The notes under the pieces were generated by a model. That model saw only the letters and a program-made list of their open reading frames with translations. It was not told the origin of the DNA and did not search any database. Positions 1 to 15,272 of a stretch of DNA of 64,000 nt are shown in pieces (position 1 is the first letter of the stretch; each line of letters starts with the position of its first letter). A program made the position numbers and the translations under genes. The stretch comes from Hirudo medicinalis (taxonomy: Eukaryota > Annelida > Clitellata > Hirudinida > Hirudinidae). The stretch is taken from assembly GCA_011800805.1 (NCBI GenBank), contig MPNW01000643.1:97889-161888 (forward strand). The letters are read 5' to 3'.

Positions 1-680
1 AATCCACTGGAAACGTCAATAAATGATATGTCGTCATCACAACCTAAGTCGACGTCATCTTCGCTTATGCGAAGTCACATTGACCATTTTCATCACTATC
101 GTCATCACGAGCATCGTCATCATAATCAGCAGTTGGGAATAAATGCGTGAATCATAGATGAATGGAGCCTCGGAAAAGCATTAATGAATCGATGCGTTTT
201 TAAGACCTTCGATGTGAGTGAGCGAGAGAATGAATGAATGAATGAACGAACGAACGAACGAAAGATTGGTGCACGTTGAATATCGCAATTATCGGACACT
301 TCCTGGATAAAGCGCTGATTGGTCGCAATCAATCAATCACTCAACCACGATTCTTTGATCTCTTGAGTTACAAACAAAAATATTCCACAATTGACATTTT
401 ACTTCCGGGCAACTATCACGTAACTATAAGTATCCACACTTCTAAGGAAGCATATTTATCACTATCATCTTCTTCGTCATCGTCACCATCATCATCATCA
501 TCATCTCCTCTACCACAATCCCTATCATCATTACCACCATCACAATCATCATCACAACCAACTGCTGGCTTTCGCCTGATTGAAATATTTAAAATTTCAT
601 GCAAACAGAAGACAGAATTGCAAAACAAACAGAATTCGTCAGGATACGTGCCTGAGAATAAGGAGGTCTCCGTACAAGAA
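1..680. other. Gene-free left edge, low-complexity DNA
   Basis: This stretch holds a short GAAT/GAAC tetranucleotide run (about 228-262) and a TCA/CCA-rich tract (about 460-560). Open frames here translate to serine or aspartate runs and look like by-products of the repeats. I see no splice-supported exon. Confidence 0.5.
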
Positions 681-968
681 AAAGTACAATAACAAGTACG
701 TCAGTAAGTACAATGACATGTATAACAGTAAGTACAATAACAAGTACGTCAGTAAGTACAATGACATGTATAACAGTAAGTACAATAACAAGTACGTCAG
801 TAAGTACAATGACATGTACGTCAGTAAGTACAATAACAAGTACGTCAGTAAGTACAATAACAAGTACGTCAGTAAGTACAATGACATGTACGACAGTAAG
901 TACAATAACAAGTACGTTAGTAAGTACAATAACAAGTACGTTAGTAAGTACAATAACATGTACGACAA
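681..968. repeat. 24-bp minisatellite, about 12 units
   Basis: The sequence repeats with a 24-bp period built on AAGTACAATAACAAGTACGT followed by CAGT. Variant units carry GACATG or TATAAC. The period is a multiple of three and no unit has a stop, so several frames on both strands stay open (for example KYNNKYVS on +). This explains the long overlapping open frames without needing a gene. Most units carry GTAAGT, a perfect 5' splice-site core. Confidence 0.93.
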
Positions 969-2663
969 TAAGGTCTTAAGAAAAGTTCAGCTTGGTGGGA
1001 TTTACAACTTGTAGTTGGATGGTGCATTAGAATCAACCCCCATTATTGTATTATTATTATTATTATTAATTATTATTAATTGGCGCTTTCGTAATAACAA
1101 TGCTAATTTTTATTGACGTATTTTGTCCTCAAGCAGATCACGTTGATTAACATTTGTTACTGTTTGTTGTGTTGTTTGTTTTAGCTTTATGTTGTTGTCA
1201 GCTTCAACTAAAGCAGAAGGTGTTGTAAATGCCATCATTGTTTCTGTCAACCAAAACTGTGTCAGCAACACAGATTTTATCACATGAACTGCTTTATTCC
1301 ACGAGCATCATGAAGTGCAGAATAAATGCAGAACGAATTCAGAAAATAAATCCCATTGCTAATCCCTAAGAAACGAATGGAGTCTGAATTCTCTTCAAAT
1401 TACTCGACCAAATTTTACAACCCATCGATTGAAGACTGCCATTCTTGGAAGTGCTTGCAATTCACATTTTGACATTATTTTATTGCTTCTTCATTTTACT
1501 ATAGTCATCATCATCATCCTCATCCTCATCATGGTCATCATCATCATCCTCATCGTCGTCATCGTCATCATCATCATCATCATGGTCATCATCATCATTG
1601 CAATAAATCACTCAACACAAGATCACTGGTTGCAAAGTTGTTGTACTTAATACATTCGTTGTGTTAAGAGAGTGGTGCCTAATGACTGAATAATTACAAA
1701 TATTCACCTCAACGAACAAAAAAAGCCTCGTCCTCCATTCTGGAATGAATGCCCAGCTGCTCACCTTTCAACCCAGTGATGCCAACAAGTGAGAACTTGT
1801 CTCACTCAAACAAACATAACATAACATACAAACACACAGTATACACACAAGTACACCACAAACACAATACAAAATCACTGAATGTATAAACAAGTATACC
1901 ACAAACAAACACAATACACAAACACATTGTGAAGCATGCGATGAATGAAACCACAACAGCCACATTGATGTCATGAATGTATCTCAATGACATTCTCAAG
2001 CCCTTTCACATTTGATCTCCACACCACAATAACAAGATCGCCTCGGCCTACCAATTGACAAGCAGATGTACCTTTTTGTGCTCCAAGTTTTAAATGCACA
2101 TCGACATAAGGCTATCATCTTATATATTATATGTGCTATATAAAGCAGGTATCAGTCAGAAACATTCATCTGATATCCAGTAATCTTGCAAACCATTAAT
2201 TTCAATAACTGACAACAGGAATAAAGAAGGAAAAACATAATAATTAAACCAATAAACAATAATAAAGTTTTCATGATCTGATGCTTATTCTTAAAATACA
2301 TCATTTTCATTTCTTGTATTCAATGTTTCTGAAATACTGTTCAGCACAACTCAACTGATTTGTTTTCAAACAATAACAAATGTTTATCCTCATAATTTTT
2401 CAACCATTCATTTGAGTACAGAAATTATCAAATGTTGTAAATTGACCCACAGTGTCTAAAACCACAAAAAACCAATTATCATAAATTTAGCCTTTTCAAA
2501 TAAAAGTGAAATTCTTTAAAAATAAAATTGCTAAAAAGATACTTTGAGAGGGATGAAACTTACATTTAAGTATCAAAAATAGAATCATCTTATCTTGTCC
2601 AAAAGATATTTAAAAGCAAATCATAGGTATTGGAAAAATGATGGTTGAAAACCATTTACTAAC
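969..2663. other. Gene-free stretch or F-BAR gene intron
   Basis: No exon is recognisable. There is a CAT/CATCAT tract at about 1500-1600 and an ACA-rich tract at about 1800-1930. Because the F-BAR gene on the minus strand must continue leftward from 2664, this may be its intron. Confidence 0.45.
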
Positions 2664-2960
2664 TTTAATTTCAAGGCATACTCGTTTTCTATGGCACATC
2701 TTTCTTTATAAAAATGAACTAATTTGTCACAATATTCCAAACCTTTTTGTGTATGAATTGAAATATTGTCAAATTGATCCTGAAACAAAAATAAAACTGA
2801 TACCTTCAGAAATTCATGAAAATATCTCAATATTTAGATTACGTTACACGTTACATTATCTGGTTTTTAAATTTGTGGAATCCCAAATAGTTACAGGATG
2901 TGCGCCGAATTTTCACAAAAATCCTTTTAAACTAACCCACAGCTCAATGCCCCAACTCAT
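2664..2960 (-). CDS. CIP4/FNBP1 (Toca)-type F-BAR protein, first two coding exons
   Basis: Exon 1 is 2960-2937 (MSWGIELW, phase 0, donor GTTAGT). Exon 2 is 2779-2664 (begins DQFDNISIHTQKG, ends in ALKLK with a GTTAGT donor, phase 2). MSW-x-x-ELWDQFDN is the hallmark start of the CIP4/FNBP1/FNBP1L family, whose F-BAR domain binds curved PIP2 membranes and links Cdc42 to N-WASP during endocytosis. The spacing between the two exons and their matching phases support the model. The rest of the F-BAR domain, the HR1 and SH3 regions are not visible and presumably lie to the left of the window. The start codon sits 475 bp from that of NOB1 on the other strand, so the two probably share a promoter region. 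The family call is firm; which paralogue it is cannot be told. Confidence 0.85.
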
Positions 2961-3434
2961 CCTGACAGAAGTGTCAAATTTATAATCCAAAACAAGAAAT
3001 GTCGCCTCAAATAAATAAATCGGAAAGATTTAGACCACCGCCGATAAAATTACACTGATAGTTTGGCTTTCGCACTTTTAACAAACACTTCGAGCTAAAA
3101 GGTAAAATGAATGCTGATTTTATGTTTAACTAATACAAAATAATTAAAATGTTTGATTATAGAGATTTAAAATTTATTTTGTTGCTTAATATTTTGGTAA
3201 GTTAACAACTGCGAAAAAATCAGTTAAAAAATTTAGTTGATTGCAATAAAAGTACAAATATTAAATAACAATATTAATAATATCATAATAAATGTAATTA
3301 ATTAAAAATTATTTAATAGCAAATACTCAATTAATTACTTTACTTACTGTTTTACATAAAATCGCTCAGCGTGTTTGTGTTGTGCTTCACCGGTTTGTAA
3401 CGTTTGGAGTTGACTTCTTTAATGCAATTTGAAA
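2961..3434. promoter_or_regulatory. Shared divergent promoter region of the F-BAR gene and NOB1
   Basis: Only 474 bp separate two start codons pointing away from each other. The DNA is AT-rich. I see no convincing TATA box placement, so the role as a bidirectional promoter is inferred from geometry alone. Confidence 0.5.
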
Positions 3435-6350
3435 ATGGAAGGTAGAACTGAAACAAGAAGATGCGGAGTCATAAATTTAGTTGTTGACTCTGCAGGATTT
3501 TTGAAAAATGTTCCTCTGAAGGTTATATCGATTATATTCCTTTGATAATTGGGATTTTATTATTACGGTTTATCCAAAATTCTTTAGTTAAGAATCCGTG
3601 TCACAATAAATCTTGCCACTTTTTGAAAAGTTATAATTTCTCAGTAATTAGTGATATATTTAAATTATGGTTAGATTTTATGCTTTTCAATAATTAGGAT
3701 CTAGGTGAAAACATATACACAGATGAGGGAGTGGTCAACGAGATCAAAGATAAAGCCACTAAGGAAAGATTACAAGTTCTGCCTTATGACCTTCATTTCA
3801 AGCGCCCAAGTGCCGAGGACATAAAGTTTGGTGAGACATTTTAGATTTATCAACTAACCAATTATAAGTGAACTCACAATTTTGATCAATTTTCGAATAA
3901 AATAAAAATATAAAATAAATGTCCATTAAATTTAAGTTACTGAATTCACCAAAAAGACTGGAGATTACTACAGTCTATCCGCTGTGGATTTGAGGGTCAT
4001 TGCACTGACTTACCACCTGGAGAAGGAGCTCACAGGGGGGGAGAAGATCAGAGACAAGCCTTTCTATTCGGTGGGAATTCAAATTTTTTCAAAAGGCTGT
4101 CAAAATATAATTTCTGTTAACAACTTGAAAGTCAGGTGCTCTGTCTTAAGAATTGCAGTGTGTTTGTGATTATTGAAATAGATAATGGAAGTATGGAAAA
4201 TATATTGCTTGTATTAACTTAAGAGGCATTGTAGTTAATTAATTATAAGAATATTATTAGTTGATGTGGATTTTTTACTTTATCCAGATGTTGAGTTATA
4301 GGAGCAAGGCGCAGTTGCCTTTGGGGTTCTACATCGAGAAAGAGGTACTTGGATTTATTTGAAAGTTGAAATATTAAGTTGAAAGTTACTCACCTAGTTA
4401 AAATTGACATCAAGTTGTGACGTTGTTGCTTAATTAACTAAAGAAATAAAATATCTTTGCTAGTTGTTTAGCAATTGGCCAGCATTGTAAGACATGCTAA
4501 TGGAAAAGAATTGCTAAGAATTTTAGTTTCCCTCTCGCACCTACGATTTAACAAACTGTCTCAATGCGACTTGAATTTTTCTTGTCCTGTCGTTGTAATG
4601 AGTAATTGAATCATAAATGAAATCTCTGGAAAATGAAATCAAATAATGCTTTGAAACTTATGGTTTGCCATTTCTTCATCGACGAAAATTCTATTTTCCA
4701 AAGAAACCGAACTGTACGGCAGAAGATGAAGATCGACTTTCCAACAGAATGGAGAACCTCGTCGTTGAAGCTGATGAAGAAGTAGGAGGTGAAGGCAGGT
4801 ACCGGTGTTTGAGTTGTGGAGATTACCATGCCTCTGACGAAGAGAGTGACGACGGCAAAGTGAGCATTGACAGCTTCCATGACGATGGCAAAGAGAAAGT
4901 TTACAGCGACGATGATGATGAAGAAGATGATGAAGATGAAGGCTGGGTGACAGTCAACAACATAAAGAAGGCCAAGGAGAAGGGTACTGACATCGATCCC
5001 GAAGAGCCTGTCGTTGTGGCGTGCCTCACAACCGACTATGCCATTCAGGTGTCGATGAAGTTCAATTTTAAATTTAATTTTTTTATTATTTGTTTTGTTT
5101 TATTGTGATTTTCTTTCTATTTCTAGAATTTTCTGATATTTAATAATTTGTTATTAACAATACTGACAATGACATCAATAATATATTTGTATTCCACATT
5201 TAGCCTTGTTGTTGTCAACATTGTTGTCAACATTTGAATTATTTTAAAAATTTCAATTTATTTAGATTAGCCTATTTAGGTAAGTTTGCATAGTTTCTAA
5301 AGGAAGGTGTGACCATCTTAGTACAACAATCCATGGTCGTTGAATGTCAGGAGAGAGTACGGATTTGAACTCCTTTTAACCTTTTGCAACTGCAACATTT
5401 TAGAATGTTCTCATCCAAATGGGCCTGAAGGTCGTGTCTGTGGAGGGGATGCTGATCAATAAGGTCAAGATGTATCTTCTCAGATGCTTTGCCTGCTTCA
5501 AGTTGGTTCGATTTGTTTTCAATCCGGGCTGTCCGATCATTGAGACACTGTTCGCGTGGCAGACCGACTTAATTGCGTTGTAAAATAAATAAACCGACCT
5601 TAAGTCCCTTCCTGTCGGGAGGTTCCTTCTCGAGGTTGATGGTTAAGCTGCATTTGTATTTCATTGCATTGCATTGTACATTCTCGTTTGATTGAGTTAC
5701 ATGGAATTGTCCATAACATAAACACTGGTCTGTTAACCTCAAACATTATTTCAAGGACAACAATGGACATGACAAAGAAGTTCTGTCCACATTGTGGCAA
5801 TATGACACTGAGGAAGACGTCCTATTCCACCGACGAATATGGAATTGCCACCTACTACATGTCGAAGAAACATCCCAATAAGAAGGGACTTAAGGTTACT
5901 TGATTTGCTCTTGGTAAATGTAATATGGTATTTAGCTGGAATCTTTTTATAATGTAATCGTAATTTTGCTAGCTGTTTGAAATTTATGTTATTGTGCTCA
6001 AAGTCATAATTTTAGGTTTTTGAAGATTACAATAATTTTTTCTGCATCTATTTATGTTGCATGTCTTATTAACTTGCTTTCAGTATTCATTGCCAACTCC
6101 AAAAGGAGGCAAATATAGCAACAACCCTGTTCTTTGTGAGGATCAGAGATTGCCACAGCAGAGAACTTCTAGAAAGGCCCAGGCCACCATGGACCCCCTC
6201 GACATGGACTACATAGCAGGTGATTCGCCCTTTGCCGCAAGGGACATCAATTCAAGGGCAGTGGTGCACGGCTTCAACACAAGGAGAGTTTGCGAAGGTG
6301 GAAGGAGAAATCCAAATGAAAACAGGAGGAAACCCAAAAAGAAAAAATAA
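3435..6350 (+). CDS. NOB1: NOB1, 18S rRNA 3'-end endonuclease
   Basis: Eight exons join in phase: 3435-3521, 3698-3830, 3937-4070, 4288-4344, 4704-5048, 5404-5501, 5756-5894, 6084-6350, giving 419 aa (human about 412). NOB1 is the PIN-domain nuclease that cuts site D of pre-18S rRNA in late cytoplasmic pre-40S particles. The PIN domain opens with VVDSAGF (Asp18 as first acidic site), followed by YTDEGVVNEIKDKATKERL and the KKTGDYYSLSAVDL block. An acidic linker (about 190-225) leads to the GWVTVNNI and CLTTDYAIQ motifs. The zinc ribbon uses C280-x2-C283 and C295-x2-C298. The end shows SLPTPKGGKY and a basic KPKKKK tail. Intron 4's downstream acceptor (CCAAAG at 4703) is the least certain border. 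All the expected family blocks are present. Confidence 0.95.
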
Positions 6351-6378
6351 ATATTTATGATTACTTTGAAAATTTAGT

Positions 6379-6384
6379 AATAAA
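6379..6384 (+). terminator. Polyadenylation signal AATAAA for NOB1
   Basis: AATAAA lies 29 bp after the NOB1 stop codon. It is the first canonical signal in a plausible 3' UTR. Confidence 0.5.
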
Positions 6385-6949
6385 TCTCTGATTTTCTGAT
6401 GTTTTGTGAAATTGTGGCTTGGAGAGAAAAGAGCAAATTTCCTGCTGGGTGGGGTGGTTTATTGGGCCCGGTCAATATGGCTGGAGGCTGAACTACTTTT
6501 GGGCGGGATAGCAATTTGCCATGTCAAGCTAAAAATGTCTCTCGCAGTAGTTGCTTGATAGGTGTTGATGAGCTGAAAGGTTGCATTAATGGGGCTTTGT
6601 TTGCTTGTTGAGGAATATTCAATCAAAAGTTTTCTGAACTTTTTATTTTATACACTACAATATATGCTGCTTTGAAATTTTTATAAACGAATTTAGTACT
6701 GAAATATTTATATTAACGTAGATGTTTACTTTTATTCACGCTTGTTTATTTTCTCGCAGGCTAAATATTGGTAAGTCGTGGATTTCGGTAAATTTTAGCT
6801 GTATGTATATATGTTCTATATATAAGTCTTATGTTTTATGTAACGTTTGTAGTTTTTATTGCACGAGTCTGTAATCCTTTAATAAATGTGTGAAAAGATC
6901 ACGCTTTATTGTGATTTATTTCTTTATATTATTTACAGAATAATCAAAC
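6385..6949. other. NOB1-DENR intergenic region
   Basis: No exon seen. The stretch would hold the end of the NOB1 3' UTR and the DENR promoter or 5' UTR. The sequence TTTACAG about 10 bp ahead of the DENR ATG looks like an acceptor, so an untranslated first exon is possible. Confidence 0.4.
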
Positions 6950-8623
6950 ATGGCCGGAACAGTAACTGCATCCAAGTTTATGTCATACACTGGCCCAGTC
7001 GAAGGAGTTCATTATCCTCTGAATGTCGTCTACTGTCCTCCAGATAGTATGCTATAAGACTTGTTATTACTGAGCTTAAAAATACTAGTTAGCCTAAAGG
7101 CCTTACTGATAATTTAAGTAGCAATGCAATAAACTAATGAGAATTTTATAAATTCGATCTGGTGTCATTATGAGCTGCATATTGTTCAAGTGAAATACAT
7201 CTAGTTACATCTTTTAAACTGCTGGTGATGTATATGTGGTTATTGATATGCTTAACTATATTTTTCAATTAGATTATACATTTTCTTTATTATAATTACT
7301 AAACATTTAATTTGTTTAATTCATTTTATTACTTTTACTAAAATTATTCATTTGTTCATTTCATAAACTGAAATTTTCAAGTATGCGACGGATGGCCATT
7401 AGAGGTTAGCTGATGTTTCCGCTGCATGAAATTTAGTGATTAAAATATTTAATGAAATTTATTTAGTAGTAGTCTGTTGTGCAACCTTTCATCATAATTG
7501 TTTGCAGTATATTTTGAATTACTAATTATTTGTACATTTATTTCGACATCAGTACTGCGAATTTCACCCTCACTATGAGAAGGCCAAAGAATGGGCCGAG
7601 AAGAATCTCGCGGACGACGTGAAGGATCTCATCATCGGTTTGATTCAATGATTATTGTTTTCACAACTAAAACAACAATAACTACTATCAACTAAAATGT
7701 CTACATATCCTATGGTCCTATGGACCACATCCTATGATCAGGATCGACAGGCGATGGAGAAACAGCTGAAGGAGACAAGAAGAAGAGGCAGACGAGAGGT
7801 GGAAAGGGACTCATAAAGATGAAGCAAAAGCAGGATGTTGAGAAGAAGATCTGTTTGTCTAGGGCGAGCAGAGGAAAAAAGAAGTTTGTCACCGTGGTTT
7901 CTGGACTCAGCACTTATGGTTGGTTAGCCCAGATTCATTGGAAGTATGGAAGTAACCACAACTCCACATGGTCAAGTGCAAAGCACATATTAATGAACTT
8001 GCAACATTTAAATTTGCCAAAGTTGGCAAACAACGAATACAAGTATCTACTAACTTAGAATTAAACTTGTATTTTGTGCAATCCTTTCCAGAAATCGACC
8101 TCAAAGTTGCCAGCAAGTTTTTTGGAGGTCGATTTGCTTGCGGAAGTTCTGTCACTGGAGAAGACGAGATTGTCATCCAGGGAGATGTCAAGGATGACTT
8201 GTTCGACGTGCTTGTCGAAAAATGGCCACAGGTGATCTAAGATTACTTTTTGCACTCACATGTTTGACAATCTAATAATTGAATACTGTACTGTATTATT
8301 AAGGTTACAGTAGTTTGCAATTTATTATTGTTCAAAGCTACAATAATTAAGCTTCTGTCAACAATGTTTTTGTGGTGCATGGCTTTTGTAGAGTGAGCAC
8401 TTGTATATTGTTGGCCGTCTTGCTTCAGTTAAGACTCAAGTAATAATGGACATGATAGTCAACTGATATTGTTTACATGATGATTATTATTCGAGCTCTT
8501 ATGTTTTTATTTCTTATTATTTGTTAATTATGAATTCATATTTATTTTTCATGTTTAATGTTTGTTTACTTTCAGATTGATGAAGACACCATCGAGGATT
8601 TGGGTGATCAGAAGAGACAATGA
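6950..8623 (+). CDS. DENR: DENR, density-regulated re-initiation factor
   Basis: Six exons: 6950-7046, 7382-7404, 7553-7637, 7742-7918, 8092-8231, 8576-8623, giving 189 aa (human 198). DENR pairs with MCT-1 to recycle tRNA and mRNA from 40S subunits and to drive re-initiation after upstream ORFs. The N-terminal part keeps the Cys-rich zinc region (VVYCPPD, then CDGWPLE and [14 protein letters not shown]). A Lys-rich linker with RGGKGLIK follows. The C-terminal SUI1 fold carries [22 protein letters not shown] and the strongly conserved [13 protein letters not shown] block, ending in [10 protein letters not shown]. The 23-nt second exon is a true microexon and is needed to keep the frame. The downstream neighbour is convergent. 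Confidence 0.95.
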
Positions 8624-9711
8624 TGTCCAATATATGATTTTCAATTTATTTTAAATGATTAGGATATTTAGAGAAATAACTAACATTACAGGAGTAAATA
8701 ATGCCACAAAGTGTTGTTGGTGTTGGGCTGAGTTAAAGTTTCTGCAATTTGTGTGCCATTTTATTTATAAAATGAAGTGTTTGAGATATTTCAATTGTAG
8801 TTTGATCCGACCCACTCAACTTGAACTATTTATTTGGGATAATGGTAATTGTGGTAAATGTCAAACACGATCTGAAAAACGTCTGCTGTGTTTTACTTAC
8901 GTCTGTGGGAAATTTGGTGAAAAAAGGGCAATGTTAACCCCTTGGAATATCTGGTAAACAGCTAGTTTGATGTTATGTAACATTGTTGGCCACATTTTTG
9001 GATGGCATTAGTTGCTCGTGAGCAGTGTTAGGATTTGTAAACTTGTTTGCTAAAGTAATAGCAATTTATTGAAACGTGTCTCTTGTGCTTGCTTTATCGA
9101 GGTTGAATGGCCCCCTTAATTCTGCCAATTTATCCGACATAAGCAACGAACCCCATAACGAACTGCAGTTGAAGCCATAACTCAATTTTGTTAACTTCTT
9201 AACTATAACTAATTGCAACATGCCTCAAATGAGTAGTGAAGTTATGAATCTTTGATGTTTTCGTTTGTGTTTTTAGTGAACCTGTCTCCTCGAAGAATGA
9301 GATATTTTACCCGGACGATCCACAACTTGTTCACTAATAAACCGCACTATGGATTGGATGTTAGCTCGTTGCAAAGGGTTGTTTAAATTTAATAATAACG
9401 TTTTGTGGCGGTAATAGATCTTGCCCACTTTGTTCACAATATTCTCTCCATTGTGAACTTAATCCTTCAATTAGTGGGAATTTCTTTCCTTACATATAAT
9501 TTTTTCAAATCGCGAATTAGGTTACATTGCATAAGGCCAGCCAGATTTTGATTGAAACCATTGCATACTGTATTAGTGAACAAATTTAAAGCTGTAAATC
9601 TCATAAATTATTGATTTAACAATAGTTAATCATTATGTATTTTGGTTATTAATTTCTTAATCGACTATTTCTCTGCCTTCTCCAAGAACTACCAAGTGAT
9701 GAGTCCCATGT
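8624..9711. other. DENR / iminopeptidase convergent intergenic region
   Basis: This is the 3' side of both flanking genes. A 100-codon open frame (8655-8957, +) starts 31 bp after the DENR stop but has no splice support or recognisable motif; I read it as 3' UTR. Nothing else is visible. Confidence 0.45.
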
Positions 9712-12494
<2,783 letters not shown>

Positions 12495-14435
12495 ACTTCC
12501 TGTCAACTACGAAGCTTGGACCTGCTGCTTGGACAAAAATATGTTTTTAATAGTAAAGAATGCCAATTTATTATTATAATTACTACATTTATTATTATTA
12601 TTTATTATTATTATAGAATTTGAAGTAAAGTCTAAACGTAGGATATAAATTCAGACGGTGAATTAAGTACGAAACTCACAAAAAACTCCTTTGTGTCTCA
12701 AAAAAAGCTAAAGTCAACGTCACATGCTCTCATGATTCAGGTTTTATAGTCGATAACGTGTTCACGCGCAAGGGATGTGGTTCAACTCCTGCCTCTAAAT
12801 TTTCAATTTTGTTTTGGAATCGGCGCTATGTCAATGGGTTTTTTTTTTTCAATCAAATCCGCACACCTCCAAATGCAATCACAAATAGAAAAAATTTCTT
12901 TACGTGACTAATCAATCATTCGTATGTTAAAAATATCGCTTTTATATTATTTTAACCAATGGTTCGTCACCCCCAAACATAATTTCCTCAAATGGCGATA
13001 CAAATCACTTAGATGCTTTTGAACTCTCATTAGGAATCCCGTTAATAACGAAATTGAAAGTCAAATGCCTACAGGCAAATGAAAATGCAGGATGGTGAAG
13101 CCATTGTCGTATCAGTTACCGTCCGCTACCATACGGTTGTTTTTATGGCACTGCGGAAAGGACTGGCCAGTTTCTTGACATCAAAGAATTTGAGATTCTT
13201 TAGAAAACACGTTTTGACTACAAACGAGAAGTGATATCTGCGCTCGATTTGTTGAATTTTATGAAAAAGCTTTCGCACTAACTAAACTCAATTAGGTTGA
13301 TTGAAAATTCAATCATAAATTTCAAATTAATTTCATACTTTTAAATGAAAATGTTTCATTTATTCGCTTCATTACGAATAATAAACAACATTGAAATGTC
13401 GTGCAGTCGTGCAAATAGGTTATTTATATTTTATTGATTAGCCTGGTCCTTACGATGACTTGCCCTAATGCGTTCTGTTATTGCAAATAAAATAATAATA
13501 ATAATAATAAATTAGTTTGCTGATTATATCATTTATTAACCCTTAATAGCGTGTCGAGAGATTGTGTCATTCAAGTGACAAATGCGAAACAGAAACAGAT
13601 AACAGATTCTGTAACAGAAGATACAGAAACAATGCAATACAATATAATACAGTGCAATACAATACAATACAGTACAACACGTTACAATGTTAGTGAATCA
13701 AGATTACAACCGATGGTATTGAATACATTATCGTAGAAATTGAAATACACCCCGAGTAAGTGTCCACTTTTTCCAAACTCTTTGAATGCTTACATTTGAC
13801 TTTCAATTTTCCAAACACTTAGTTTATTTCACCTGTCACATGTGCAAGCTGCTCAGGAAAAGTGTTACTGGGGATCTTTTTACAATCAATCATGAATGAA
13901 GGACTAATAGTTTTACAGTTGTACTTCCTCTGCTTTGATGGGGGTCCGATGAATAGGGATTGTCTCCAGGTAAGTATAAATAGGAGTCTCTAATGCCGGT
14001 GTCTTAACTGTTTTTTGTCGAGCGAGAGATTTTTTGGATTGGAGATATTTTGAAGAGATATTAAATATTTCATTGAGAATTTCATAACAAAATTGTGTTG
14101 TGGACGATTATTTTCGATCAATTCCGATTAATTCCGATTAATCTGAGATTAATATTTTGGAATTTCAGCAGTCCTCTTGTTGAAAGGAGCCAAGCAGGAG
14201 ATTTCACAAGAGTTTACGGCCTTTTTCCATAATTTTGGATTCTTGATTGGAAGAAACGGCTTTGTTTTAATTTAAATTACGAGGCACAAATTTTAATCGC
14301 CATTAACTCGTCTTTCGTTTTCAAATACTGATTTGAACTAATAAATAAAAAAAATAAAAAATAATATTAATAAGGGGTTAAAATAATAATTTTTTATAAT
14401 ATATTATATTTGATCAAACAACTCCCATTTTTAAA
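12495..14435. other. Divergent intergenic region, iminopeptidase to homeobox gene A
   Basis: No supported exon. A CAG-GTAAGT donor at 13969 follows an open stretch beginning with an ATG at 13892, but its phase does not fit the next exon of homeobox gene A, so it may be untranslated or chance. An AATAC-type imperfect repeat lies at about 13634-13680. Confidence 0.4.
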
Positions 14436-15234
14436 ATGCTAAACAACATTTCATTCAGCTATGATAACGAAAGCGAGAAGAAAAGCAGAAGTCATAATAA
14501 TAATAATGATGATGATGATGATGATTGTGATGATGACGTCAACGTTAACAATCTCAACAATAGCAATGACATTCTCAGATCAACTTTCCTTGCAGATTAT
14601 CCGCGACTTCCATTCATTCCAGGCCTCCATTCTCCGCTCATCCAACCTTGGAACCTCCATCCTCCACCTGTCTTCATCCCAAACTCCATCTCACCGAAGA
14701 TACCTTTCCATGGTCTTGGATCCTTAGATCATCGCATCAACACAAGGACATCTTCTCCAGGTTGAATACTCATCGAAATTTCATTCAACTTCTCACTTTA
14801 GGCCAAATTGTGCTTAAGCTGCAGTAGCCTAGATTGTCACATCTGCGGTACACGGCAGTCGAAAGAGAAGCTAAACATCTTTTTACATTCCATCAAATTT
14901 ACTAAATAAGGTTTTGCTGGACTGACGTCAACGAACATCGTTCTGGAGGATGGGAACAAGTCGAACCTTTCCAAGTGGCAACAGCAGCAACTGGAGTCTT
15001 TCTTTGCCAGACAGCACTATCCGAACAAGGAAGCTGTCAAGGACTTGTCGGCATGGCTTAGTCTCAGCGAGAATAAACTACAGGTAGGTCGAGGGCAGTG
15101 AATGGTTTGAAGTTTTTCGTCCGTTTAGCAAATTCATTAACACAAATCTAATTAATTTTAATATGTAACTGCAAGAATTAGCTTTTTGTAAAACATATTT
15201 GTTTTTTGTGATGATGATGATGATGATGATGATG

Positions 15235-15272
<38 letters not shown>

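Noticed and set aside
276..692. Open frames rich in Ser/Asp on both strands
   Set aside because: They follow TCA/CCA simple repeats and the start of the minisatellite; no splice or family support.
13892..13968. Possible first exon of homeobox gene A with a CAG-GTAAGT donor
   Set aside because: Its phase does not fit the known frame of the next exon, and that exon has its own in-frame Met.
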